DNA of 64,000 nucleotides, from the NCBI GenBank assembly GCA_033239005.1, contig BSQZ01000004.1, positions 12,343,507 through 12,407,506 on the forward strand, written 5' to 3'. Positions within the stretch are counted from its first letter, which is position 1. The number at the start of each line of letters is the position of its first letter. Below the pieces are notes generated by a model. That model saw only the letters and a program-made list of their open reading frames with translations. It was not told where the DNA came from and did no database searches. The DNA is from Lamellibrachia satsuma (Eukaryota > Annelida > Polychaeta > Sabellida > Siboglinidae). Positions 36,341 through 47,507 of this stretch are shown here, piece after piece. The position numbers were made by a program, and so were the translations under genes.

Positions 36341-36555
36341 GGACAATGCTACTTGCTAATGTTATTAACTCGGAATCGTGGCTAGTTTGCTGAAGACAAA
36401 AGTACAAGTCAGATGTATGTTTGTATAAGAGCTTTTATAGTAAGCCAACTGATTATGTAAGAATACAATATGCATACATAATATAAAACGAAATCATCAA
36501 ATCTAGGTAATTGAAAATTCACCAACTAACAGCAAAGGTGGGGGAACCGACCACA
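36334..36555 (+). repeat. 223-bp direct repeat, copy B
   Basis: Second copy of 35629-35851. The 480 bp between the copies is not duplicated at the same identity, so one copy may have acquired sequence or the duplication is mosaic. Confidence 0.9.
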
Positions 36556-36991
36556 CCAGGCCAATTCTGTAATGGCCAATTTCAGAATGGCTCCCCCCAC
36601 CCCACTGGATTATGTAGTATATTTTCCATCACAAATTGTATCAAACAGGAATTCAAAAATGATGCATCATCCCCGAGTCTCCAACTCAATAAACCTTCCT
36701 ATTCGCCGATCAACGTAATTGTTCAGTTAAAGAGGTGAGTGGCTCTGGGACAGAGTATTTATTAGTATTCATAACATATTGGTTGATTCCTAAAAAAAAT
36801 CATGAAAATAATGTTTTTCCATTGCTCAATTGTTCCGTTTAGCTACACTAAGACACTTGATTCAATTAAATAAATACTAAGTGATTCCTTACTACACTCC
36901 ACACAGCAGACTCGCTAGATGGCATCGTGGTTGTTTCGCCACGTGACCATGCTAACAGCGTACATCGCGTAAGCATATCGTTTCAAATTTG

Positions 36992-37258
36992 ACGCATGAG
37001 CATTTTGGTCAAACATGTTGTACGTGTAGTGACATGTACGTGTCTAAAACTACTTATGAATGTTGTTTGGAACTACCAGATATTTATACATTCACGTATG
37101 GTAAAAAATTATACAAGAAAATTGCAAGGTCTGCTGACATTGTTAAATATTTAATGGGAGTGAAAGTCCATCTGTCATCACTGAACTGTGACATCAATGG
37201 AGAGGAAATTATACTCGAGCTGCCTGATTTCATGCACCTTTTGGTTGGCATATGCAAG
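36992..37258 (+). CDS. Candidate exon of unknown protein
   Basis: An open frame of about 90 codons ends at AAG followed by GTTAGC, a plausible splice donor at 37258/37259. It reads MTHEHFGQTCCTCSDMYVSK and then TTYECCLELPDIYTFTYGKK, ending LLVGICK. The composition (aromatics, Cys pairs, charged residues spread evenly) is protein-like in otherwise AT-rich DNA. I do not recognise the family. It could equally be a transposase fragment. No partner exon was found. Confidence 0.25.
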
Positions 37259-37454
37259 GTTAGCATAACTATCCAATATTATTTTAGTGAATAAATTCCT
37301 CATTTTTGCATGATGCTATGACCACAGCTGATGCTGCCTGTTCAGTGCAAACACTGATCTCCAGCGATCAACCGTTGCAGAACAATAAAATACAACGTTG
37401 CCACAGAATTTAGTTAGGACATGCAACATGCTGCCTGAATTTGCAAAAATAGGG

Positions 37455-37544
37455 ATGTACACTTATTAGAGCATGTACACTTATTAGAGCATGTACACTT
37501 ATTAGAGCATGTACACTTATTAGAGCATGTATGCTTATTAGAGC
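37455..37544. repeat. 18-bp minisatellite, five copies
   Basis: ATGTACACTTATTAGAGC repeated five times, with only the last copy varied (ATGTATGC). Confidence 0.97.
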
Positions 37545-37561
37545 AAATATTCCTAAAAAAC

Positions 37562-37697
37562 ATTGTGTTTTTGCACACTTGTTCGGTCCAATTAGTGCCG
37601 CAATGCATTAGCGCCTTCTTCAGTGACCGCCAGCAGCTTATATTTTCGCTTACTGCAGATCAAATCTGCAGCGCTGTTTGGACCGCAAAAACACAAT
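37562..37697. mobile_element. 136-bp fold-back element
   Basis: ATTGTGTTTTTGC at the left and GCAAAAACACAAT at the right are exact inverted copies, extended internally by GGTCCA/TGGACC. The centre also holds a CTGCAGATCAAATCTGCAG palindrome. It interrupts the dispersed repeat shared with 33630-33770. Flanks ATTCCTAA and ATTCTAAA could be a degraded 8-bp duplication. Confidence 0.6.
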
Positions 37698-37699
37698 AT

Positions 37700-37830
37700 T
37701 CTAAATGAATGTTTTCTTTTTTCATGGAATGATGTGGACTGATTGAATGAATGCATTTACCAAAAAAATTTAGGTAGGAATGTCGTCCACCGGCATAAAT
37801 AATTTAGGCCATTTAGGCCAATCTTAATGA
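37700..37830 (-). repeat. Dispersed repeat, inverted copy of 33630-33770
   Basis: On the minus strand this reads ATTGGCCTAAATTATTTA, then GCATTCATTCAATCA.TCCACA as at 33.6 kb. The copies are clearly diverged. Confidence 0.5.
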
Positions 37831-40773
37831 CAATGTCTACCTAGGAAGACCACAATCCATACATGATCTCCCAAATATCTGACAAAATCCATTCAATCAC
37901 TGCAACCGAATGTATGAAATTCTAATATGTTTGCAGTACCAAGGCCGAAATCGAAAACATGTGCTCCAAACTCAAACACATCAACATTAAAGATTAAAAA
38001 TGTGTAACAAAGAACATGTTATTTGAAATACAAAAAAGGAAGTTATACTGAGTTCTTGGTGGTCACGCTGTACACATGCATGAAATTGAAAATACACCCT
38101 GGGAAATACACACACTCCACATAAACTCAACTGTATAGACGAAAGTCCCATAAAGTCCCTTTTTTAACACAACTACGTACAGCTACTTCTACAACGTAAT
38201 CTAAGCTGAACAGTTGCTGTCACTTAGATCTCATGTCACCTGCAGTGCCAACAGACAGCTGCTGTCAAAGGCAGAAACATTGACTGTAGTACTCACCACC
38301 TGGGCTGTCTGTGTGCACACCTGCTTTGTTGGTTACTCGGTGTCTTCAGGGCTGGGGTGGAGGTCTGTTACTAGGTGGGCCGGCTGTGACTGGGGCCTGG
38401 GCAATAACAGTCACCAGCCCTGTCTCAACTGCATCTTCACTGCAAAGCCAGACGGCTAGAAATAATAAAAAAGATAATGGCATGTCTTTGTCCACCACTG
38501 TCAATGTCACCTCAACATGCAGCATTTTATACACTGCGTAGGCAGTCTGCTCTATAATTATAAAGTAGTCCAGTGTACAGTGCATGCTCTGCATGCATCA
38601 GTGCAAGTGACAGGGGATGTGTTACCAGGCTGGACACTACTGTAATAACCAGTGTTAAATAAAGGATAACAATTAAATCTTTCAAAGCACTGCACTAACA
38701 GGTTTATATCGTTGACTTGAATAAATTTTTGGGCATCATATTTCTTGGAATTACAACAACCAATGGTTTGTTCTAGTGTCCCACAGAAACAAACATGTAG
38801 TGAACATAGCTGCTGCATCAGCCAGTGAAGTTTGTTCAACAGAAAATGTGGTTTGGCATTAATTGCATCTAATTTAAGTTAAATTTAAATTTGATTTTAG
38901 ATCAATTCCATTTGATCTAACAATATATTAACAACAAATGTTTGTAAAAACTTGTTTAATTACAAATGCACAAAATAATTGTTATTTTGTAATTACAACA
39001 ATTTGGCTTCTTTATGGTATATCCTCCAGTACCAGGTGATCTATTTTGACAGAAATAACTGACCAGTGATAATCTGGGCGGAGTCCAATTACCCAAACGT
39101 AACTGATTACTGGCAAAATGTAATTAATTACAGGCAAAATGCTGTATTTATAATTGCAGTTGATATTGGCTTTGAAACTATGTTGTCATTATAAGTTTGA
39201 TTGATTTAATGTGATTGGAACAATTACATGAATTATGATTAATTACAGTATTTTTTTCATACCACAAATATGCACCTTGGCAGTGACCACCCTCAGTTCC
39301 TTACATGTGTGCGTATGAAGGTACGTAGTATGCACACGTTAACACACACACATAATATACAGCGTATATATAATATACACACACAGAGACTAGTCTGTTG
39401 ACAAAACATGCTGGCTGCTGCAAAGGAAGAAGTAAACTTGACACAAGTTTGCAAAATACCCACATAACCTGATACCACAGCAGGTGTCCTGGCAGGCGCA
39501 TGCCTGTTGGCACTTCCATACAACAGTCACTGATAATACAAAAAATAAACCAGACGTAATCCTTCACGATGCTGACCTGGCATGCGGTTTAGACTGACAA
39601 TGCGCCAGCAACTGCCAAACACAATATCACAGATGTTGATTTACAGCATTGTGCCTAAGAGCAGCCCCAAAACATATATTTTTTACCCAGCTTGGAACAA
39701 AGGACAGGCTTTGAGTGATACACACAGGCATATACAGGTGTGCTAGTCGTCAGTCATACAAGTGAAGTTATGGTTGCATAAACTCAACCAAAGCAGACAG
39801 GTCAAGTGGTCTACAATCTTCATACACAAATAGACTGGTGTATATTTACCAAGGCCAAAAATAACAAATTGCCTAGTTATAGTGCTTGGTTCAGAAAATT
39901 AAATACTGAATTAAATATTGAATAGGCCTACTGAAGTATTCCATAATTCATGTTGAAACTCAGTCATGACCGGCAGGCCTGCGCTATAATCTTACATTTG
40001 CCACATTATTTTGGTATATTCCTTGAATGATCCCTGGGGTCAGCTTTGCAGCTATATTTACTTAAAATCATAAGTAATGAGTTACTTCGTAGAATGTGGG
40101 ATCTGCTGATTTATAATTTTTTTCTATAATACTGAAGATGTACTAAAATCATTTGGTCGTTTGGCTACAATAACAAACCATCTCTATACCACTGGAGTAT
40201 TGTTTTTTACATAATAAGCCTCACAGTAATATTTTATGAGCTGTCTGAGCTCTGCAGTAATTTGTGAGGTATTGCAATGCAAAGGCATGTCTGTATTAAA
40301 AAAACTGTTTATAAAAATGTTCATAAAAACATTTTTTTTATTTTAGTATCCACAAAACTGAACATCATGAATTTGATGTAGCACCTGATTCAATTTAGAT
40401 AAAAACCTTTTATGACATAAAATCTTAGTTTCTAAATCTTACCCATGTGGTGGTGCCACTGTTCGGTTTTGTCAAGATACCAAATACTCGTGACCTTTTG
40501 CTAACTGTCTCAGTCATGAACCCGATACTACTACTTAAGGTCCATTGTACAAATGTTAACAACCGCAGACACACTTCCCTTGCGTGCGTGCATCATGTAT
40601 GCCTGAATATACCCATGGTAGTTAACTAACCAACCTAATCTTTTACATTAACAAATAACAATAAATTCCTACTATACCGACACATGTACTTTTCTTCGGG
40701 GTCCCATATTTCAGCATTACAACTCTGCAGTTCTGTATTTTTCTCGTTCACAGAGCATTGGATGACATTCGAC
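37831..40773. other. Non-coding; possible degenerate MITE at 38960-39260
   Basis: Mostly AT-rich DNA without a supported gene. Around 38960-39260 a run of TAATTAC/GTAATT words (AACGTAACTGATTACTGGC, ATGTAATTAATTACAGGC) resembles the interior of old hAT-derived MITEs, but I cannot set its ends. Frames at 38214-38594 look shadow-like and contain stops in each splice-compatible frame. Confidence 0.35.
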
Positions 40774-41441
40774 TTAGCGAGCAGCACAGGTTGCCTCCGC
40801 TTTCATCGAAAGATCATCTGCATTGTTTTCAAGAGAAGTGATGCTAGACTCAATCAATTTCCTCTCTTTTTTTAGGTCATCTGTCTCATCAGCAATGGCT
40901 TTGTGTGTGACGCCTCTGGCAGACTGCAGCTTGTCCTCAAGGAAGCAAAGTATAGTTGCTCAAACCAACAACTCCTTGCTGATAACTAGCTCATTCATGC
41001 TACCCATGACATTATCAAGTATTATGCATTGTTTGACAAAGGAATGGAATTCACGGAGAATTACTTCTCTACATTTGTGATAATGTCAGCAGCATTTGCA
41101 GCAAACACCAAAGTTGTTCAAAGTCTGTCGGCCATGAAGTTTAATTCCTGGAAGGCAGTGTTCGCATTGCAGGCTGCTCTATCGACAGTCGCTGAAGCAA
41201 CAGGGCACAATTGATAAATATGTACCAGTTTGTTCACAACTAATGATCTATTTTGGGTCCATTTTAAAATTCTGGGATTTTCCTGACATGTGTGAACCCT
41301 GTTACTGCATAATTTGCATCTAGCTTCGGCTGCTGAAGATTGCACTAAAAAAAATCCATTTCCCATATTGGCTGTGGCTAAATCAATGCACACGCTTTGA
41401 TACTGGCATGAAAAGGAGAAAATTTTATAGGCTGAAGTCAC
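40774..41441 (-). pseudogene. Degenerate coding segment ending in a charged coiled-coil-like tail
   Basis: On the minus strand one frame reads, from about 41070, CREVILREFHSFVKQCIILD, then NVMGSMNELVISKELLV, a stop, and ATILCFLEDKLQSARGVTHK. It ends IADETDDLKKERKLIESSI, SLENNADDLSMKAEAT and a stop at 40774. A second, upstream open frame of 107 codons (41118-41441) ends FQELNFMADRL and contains several Cys. The Lys/Glu-rich heptad-like tail suggests a coiled coil. One in-frame stop and a frame change show decay. I do not recognise the family; a decayed transposon ORF is the likeliest source. Confidence 0.4.
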
Positions 41442-41603
41442 TTGCTTCAGTCAAGATTACATTCTGACCAATTAGAAGCAGGAATTAATATATGATGTCT
41501 TATACAAAATTGCTGGATATCCGTTCACCAAAATACCAACAACTCATATACAATATATAAAATGCCATTTTTAAATTCCATGACGTTCCATGACTTTTAC
41601 TAA

Positions 41604-41960
41604 AATTTAACAAGATTTAAATTTTTTTTAACAAGATTGCCATCCAAGGCAAAGGCCCAGATGGCAAGTGGACAGGGAAGCCATTAGCTTATCGAGAGTC
41701 CATAATTTTTCATTTATGTGTAATCCACCATCCTGAGATATGTGTCAACCTTGTTTTTAAACATATTCACACTGCTAGCTGTTACACAATCTGTAGATAA
41801 TTTATTCCATTAATTGATTGTCCTCTGTAAGAATGACTACTTCCTGTTATTCAATATACACTGATCCTTTGCTAATGTTACCTCATGTCCTATAGTTCTA
41901 TTATTTTTTTGAGTGAGAAAAAAATATTTCTATAAATATGTTCATACCCATTCAACATTG
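41604..41960 (-). mobile_element. 3' fragment of the CR1/Jockey-like LINE
   Basis: The CTTGTTAAAT-type 3' end, then GATGGCAATC..GTTAAA, then the 3' UTR with TCGATAAGC.AATGGCTTCC are colinear with 9271-9480 and 57950-58052. Further upstream, decayed sequence corresponds to the last codons of RT. It is heavily 5'-truncated and older (more indels) than the 9.3-kb copy. Confidence 0.75.
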
Positions 41961-42769
41961 CATGACTTCCCAGGATTTCCCTGACCCCGTAATAACTAAT
42001 TTGGTAGAAATCCCAGCCCGCCTACTACAATGTCAAATTCTCAATATTGGGCCAACAAATCTCAGTTCAAAAACAGTGAATTTATATTTACAAAAACACA
42101 CACTCACACGAGTAATGCAGCGTTTGGCAACCCCCCAAATCTGCCTCACTAAACAATGCCTCTGTGACCCAATTAGTGCATGAAGTGGTTCAGTAGGTTG
42201 TGCCCTTAACTATTTCTAGGTTTTTACTCCAGAACCAAATTTCCCCAGGCAAAGTTGAGCTTTACAAAAAGGAACTTGTCCAATTGAAACAGGTACTTCC
42301 TAGACATGTCCTCTCATCAAGATAACTACTCCCAACTCTTAACATCTGTTGCCCCATCAGTTCAACTACTTGATCCCCACTTCCCTCGGGGGGGGGGGAG
42401 GGCGTTGGCTCACTGACTATGCTTGCGTTTTGGCAACACTAATCACCAGCATCAAATTCAACCCACTGATAAATTCTACATGGAGCCAGTTTCATGAGAC
42501 AGCGTAAATTTATTATTTGAGTAAGTTTGTGTTTCACAGAAATATCCACATGGCCGACAAGGAGGAGATTCATATAAGACACACCGTGATTGGCCAGGAT
42601 GCGTGATCTCTGCAAATCTCGACCAATCAGATTATGCGTATCAATGGCACCGTATTTGTGAAAATTTTAGCCTCTCAGTCAGGCGCCGCCTTTTTGCAGT
42701 TTCATACTTGCGCGATGCGTGCAGCAATAATACCATATTATCTCAACGAATTACCCGTGTGAATAATCC
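41961..42769. other. Non-coding stretch
   Basis: Holds a G12-type run at about 42388. No gene. Confidence 0.4.
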
Positions 42770-42860
42770 GTCCGCAGGACCAGTAAGTAAATTTTTTTGT
42801 CGGTCCGACGTCAAATAAATCGGCCATGGAACGAGGGACCGACGTTAATTTCGAACCCTG
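42770..42860. mobile_element. Right end of a hAT-like element
   Basis: Ends GACGTTAATTTCGAACCCTG, preceded by paired GTCGGTCCGACGTC and GAGGGACCGACG blocks. Same general end type as 14868 and 20815. No left end found. Confidence 0.4.
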
Positions 42861-43603
42861 ATAGTTTGTCTTGGGAGTGTAACTATCAATACATTGCATT
42901 CCTGGATGCAACAATGCAATGCTGTCGTTAATGAAGTTAACTATCAGTAATTGACAACTGCTAGTATATTGAACAATCGATACCAACATGACTACCAGGG
43001 TAGTAAAATATAGAGGAATCAGGTAGTTGACATTCATTGATAGACTGACTGTGAATATGCTTGACTGGATTGTCTTACTTAATTAATTTAACTTAAAATT
43101 GATATCACAATTTCTTTGTGTGGTTGCTTTCAGTTTTATTTAATTTATTTAACATCCTGTCAAAGAATCTGCTATGAAAAGATTGTGGTTGAGTTGTAAA
43201 GCATAAATGGTCATCCTAAACACACTGACAACCTAGCGTTGACTTCGTCCATCACCATAGTCCTAGTCATCTTTCTGTCTAGCTGGCGGTTTGGCCTTGA
43301 GCCAATATAATACAATGTGGACATTTGCACTTCTACGAAGGCAGCATTTGTTTATTTGATATTCGGTTTGTGGGCATATCGGTCTCCATTTGCAAACGAA
43401 TAGTCGGAAACATTCCGATATCAAACATCATCAAAAAAATACTAATATCCAGTATTATCCACCGATCGTTGACAGCTTATTGCCAACACTAAGGCTAATA
43501 AGCAGCCCACTCCCACATGCCACCAGCCATAAAAATCATGACTATTTTGGGCAATGTCATAAACTGTTATGATTTACATTACAAGGCAGTTTAGTTGTAG
43601 TAC
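42861..43603. other. Non-coding stretch
   Basis: No gene or repeat boundary recognised. Confidence 0.4.
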
Positions 43604-43690
43604 CAGGCCTTGACATTAAGCTTTGTACCCAGAAGCACGTCGGGCCAGTACATTTTAAAAAAGTTATTGGCCCTCCAAAAAAGCTACTAT
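43604..43690. mobile_element. Left end of a hAT-like element (CAGGCCTTGACATTAAGC family)
   Basis: CAGGCCTTGACATTAAGC, TTGTACCCAG, then CGGGCCAGTA and TTGGCCCTCC mirror the end at 23593-23679. The other end was not found within the next kilobase. Confidence 0.5.
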
Positions 43691-44519
43691 CTCAAAATGT
43701 TACGTGGATATAAATTTATTAAAACACATACTATATATATCTGCAATACTATACACTCATTGAACAGCTTTTATGCACAAGTTGCTTCAGAATGTTGTAT
43801 ACAATGAGTTTGCAAGCCCAATACAAAAATCAGTATGTTTATTTTAATAGTATTTAGAGATTTATTTCTCATCCTATTTTTGATGGATTATGTTAATATG
43901 ATGTCTTGATGTCAATACTGCATATTAATACTGAATAGAATCAATTAGTAATTTATAGGATGGTACAAAACCGTTGTGGACGTGGCATGCTGCAGGATCT
44001 GTTTTGACCCTCATGAAGCATACATACAAAACTCTGCTCTGTTAAGGATGATGGAATTTTTTTATAATTATTTGTAATAACCTTAATAATAGTTGCAATT
44101 TAATGTATGATTATATTAGTTTATATTGTAAATAATTATGGAATTGTCTGCAATATTCTCTCTGTTATGAATGTGGCACAAACGTCATAAACATGGCATC
44201 GTGCAAATTGTATAATGACATGTTGTTTTTAGCCTATATAGGCCACATTTTGAGAACTGCCGGCATTTTGAAATCTATATCAAGTTACAGCTAGCTATTC
44301 TTGAAAATATGATGGAGCGAACCGGAACAGGCACAGTATATAATTACGACTGGTACCATTGTTTTAATTTTTTTCAAATATAAACTTTTATAAGTCACCT
44401 AAAACTGAGCTATCTGCGCCCTATCGGGGTCATGGAATGTATGCTAGGTGCTGTTGCAACACTTAGCAGACAGTTCATGAACCCATCATGGCCTTAGATT
44501 TATATTTATACATACCCCA
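43691..44519. other. Non-coding stretch
   Basis: AT-rich. No gene recognised. Confidence 0.4.
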
Positions 44520-47113
44520 CTGAGCCAAGAATAGTGAAGCACAACAAACAGCCTATCCTATCCAGGGGTAGTGATTGTCGCTGTTCCTGCAGCTTGCTGC
44601 TAGTGCATGCATATGACCACTGGCCACTCCTACTCAACTGTTCCTGCGGCAACACCTTCAAGTGGTCCCCCTGTTTTCTTACTGAATTTGCTTCAGGCAC
44701 GATCAGGTACTCTGCGGTACAGACTGGGTTCATTGGCCTTGGTTGGCAGTCAGTCTAGGGCAGGGGTTCCCCAACTTGTTTCCTTGAGGCCCACTCATGA
44801 GGCTGCTAAAGCCACCGAGGCCCACTGCATTGCAAAAAATTATCGATACAATTGAAGATGTGCATTTTTATTAAATAAAAAAATATTAAAATTATAATGA
44901 TTGCAACCAAGTATATTTTGCACAATATTCCAACCAATTCTACAGCATTAAACATTTGAGTGTAATGGGTTAAATGGGTTTTTACACACAATTTATGTGG
45001 ACATTGCTTTGTCCCTCGGGACCACCTCACCATGCCGCGGACCACCTGAGGGGGGCGGATCACAGTTTGGGAACCACTGGTCTAGGAGACGGAAAACTCT
45101 GATTACAAACCGCCTCTGTCTTGTGGGCGTCTCAGGAGAGACAAAGGCTATGGGAGTAAACCCAGACAGAAAAACTGGAGTGGAGCCCCTAAGGCGGTCA
45201 TATGTTAACTCTTGGCATTTTCCAGCAGCTCCTACAGCCATGCTGGTGCGAAGCGTCGTGTTCTGCACTCCTTTGGATCCCACTAGCAAGGCCGAGATGG
45301 AGGTCTTGTTGCTTGGGCAACCCAGGACCTCCATACATCTTGCCCAGGCATGCTTGTCCTGGCCTGTCAGATGATCTCACACGGATTGAAGATGCCAGGA
45401 AGACAGCTATCATTGACAGAGAGCTCAGTAGACTCAACGAGGACATCGCATCTCTTCAAGAGACACGCCTCGCAACAAACGGATCACTGTGAAGGAAAGA
45501 CTACACCTTTTTCTGGCAAGGAAAACAACCCAATGAACCCCGTTTGCATGGAGTGGGATTTACCGTCAAGAACTCCCTGCACAATCAAACCCCCAACAAA
45601 TGGCTCAGAACGCATTCTGTCCCCCCGTCTGTCTACCGCATCAGGCTCAGGGAACTTACTGAGCATGTACGCGCCAACAAGTGTCCCCCACTCTGAACAC
45701 ATGTTCTTGTTGGGGGACTTCAATGCCAGGGTCGGTGATGACCATGATTCATGGCCTACCTGCCTTGGACACTATGGCACTGGGAAAATGAATGAAAACA
45801 GACAGCGTCTGCTCGAGATGTGCTCTTACCACAACCGCTGAGTTACCAACACATTCTACCAAGTCAAGCCCCATCAGAGGGTCTTATGGAAATATCCAAG
45901 ATCCCATCGCTGGCATCAGTTGGACCTCATCAATACCATTACGTACTTCCCTCAACAGTGTGCTCAACACATGCACCTTTCACAGTGTGGACTGTAACAC
46001 TGACCACGCCCTGGTATGCAGCAAGGTGAAACTCCGGCCAAAGAAGATACACCACTCCAAACGGAAGTGCCATCCTTGTATCAAAGCTGCCTATGCCTCA
46101 GTTCCAGCGCTGACTGAAAGATACGTCAATTGCACAGCACGCCTGGAGGAGGCCCTGTACAGGAACAAGGGTGACCGCAGCGACTGTAACAGCTACCGTG
46201 GTATCTCCCTGCTCAGCATTGTAGGCAAAACCTTTGCACGAGTCTTCCTGAACAGACTGCCAAAGCTGGCAGAGTGAGTGTACCATGAGGCTCAGTGTGG
46301 CTTCTGCTGAGCCAAGTCAACCATCGACATGCTTTTCTCCTTGCGCCAGCTAAAGGTGAAATGCCGCAAACAGCAAGTACATTGCTTTCATCGATCTGAC
46401 CAAGGCCTTCGACCTTGTCAGTAGGAGTGGCCTCTTCCAACTACAGGAAAAGATTGGCTGACTACCAAAGCTGTTGAGCATGATCACAGCCTTTCACAGC
46501 AACATGAAAAGCACAGTGCGATATGACAGAGCAGTCTCATCAAGAAAGGAGTCAAACAAGGCTGTGTCCTCACGCCCACCCTGTTTGGAATCTTCTTCTC
46601 CCTTGTACTGTCTCGCGCCTTCAGACTCTATGAAGATGGCATCTACATCCACACCAGATCGGATGGCAGGCTCTTTAATACAGCCTGCCCAAAAACAAAG
46701 AGTACGATCCGCAAAGTCCTAATTCGTGAACTTCTCTTTGCTGATGATGCTGCACTTACGTCCCACTCCACAGAGAGCCTTCAGAGACTGATAGACAGGT
46801 TTCCTGATGCCTGTAAAGAATTTGGCCTGACCATCAGCACGAAGAAGATGAACATCATGGATCAGGATGTCTGCAACGTTCCATCCATCAACATCAACGA
46901 GCACACCCTAGAAGTTGTCCAAGACTTCACCTACTTTGGCTCAACCATCACCAGCAACCTGTCCACCGATGTCGAGATCAACAAATGCATCGGCAAAGCA
47001 TCTTTCGCCATGTCCAGACTGACCAATAGGGTGTGTGAAAATGGCACACTCACACTGAACACTAGGGTTAAAGTGTACAAGGCATGTGTCCTCAGCATCC
47101 TGCTGTATGGTGG
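44520..47113 (+). pseudogene. Endonuclease-RT LINE, copy 1 (decayed, internal deletion)
   Basis: A non-LTR element of the group often labelled craniofacial development protein 2-like. The 5' UTR runs 44520-45200 and is split by a MITE. The APE endonuclease follows: IASLQETRLATNGSL near 45445, YAPT, LLGDFNARVGDDHDSWPTC near 45710-45760, and NTDHALVCSKVKLRPKKIHH near 46000. At about 46140 the endonuclease/linker is fused directly to RT (YRNKGDRSDCNSYRGISLLS), so part of the linker and RT fingers is deleted. RT continues through FIDLTKAFDLVS (46385), GVKQGCVLTPTLFGIFFSL, FADDAALTSHS (FADD at 46737-46748) and YFGSTI, stopping at LSILLYGG near 47113. At least four frameshifts are visible. Sequence beyond 47113 is unrelated to the LINE, so its 3' end is lost. 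Confidence 0.85.
44761..45079. mobile_element. 319-bp hAT MITE inside the LINE 5' UTR
   Basis: Left end CAGGGGTTCCCCAACTTGTT, right end AGTTTGGGAACCACTG (inverted, hAT-type CAG...CTG), flanked by GTCTAGGG (44753-44760) and GTCTAGGA (45080-45087), an 8-bp duplication with one difference. Removing it restores a continuous LINE 5' UTR. This is a classic short non-autonomous hAT. Confidence 0.9.
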
Positions 47114-47249
47114 AACTATAAAACAGGAAGCCTTAAAGGCTAGTCTTCAAGCTACTGTAGTGGGGCATATTTTAACAGTAAAGAACTTGTATGACTGGGG
47201 TGCTGGATACTTGCTTAATATAAAATTAATCTTCATCAGTAAGGAGAAA

Positions 47250-47440
47250 GTGAGTGCTCATGTAGACCAACAGGAAAACAGATATTCCAATGCGAAGACT
47301 GTGCCAGGCATATGGAGCTATCACTGCTTTGTTCCCAACCCTACAGAATAAACAATGGTGGTGCAAAGGTTGTCAGGAGATGAAACTTCATTTGAGACAG
47401 CGCTTCTCACAGCTCCAAATGAAAGAGATGCAACTGTTGG
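47250..47440 (+). pseudogene. Possible decayed PHD-like cysteine/histidine segment
   Basis: Two overlapping frames read QIFQCEDCARHMELSLLCSQ and then, one frame over, NKQWWCKGCQEMKLHLRQRF followed by SQLQMKEMQLL. C-x2-C ... W-W-C-x2-C followed by a helical tail recalls PHD-type fingers found in some LINE ORF1 proteins. The match is short and frame-broken, so this is a weak call. Confidence 0.2.
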
Positions 47441-47441
47441 A

Positions 47442-47444
<3 letters not shown>

Positions 47445-47507
<63 letters not shown>
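47445..47507. repeat. (AT)n microsatellite
   Basis: About 28 uninterrupted AT units, then ACATATAT. Confidence 0.97.

Noticed and set aside
38214..38594. Possible exons around a TTATTTCTAG acceptor on the minus strand
   Set aside because: The acceptor looks good, but the frames that would connect to the donor near 38295 contain stops.
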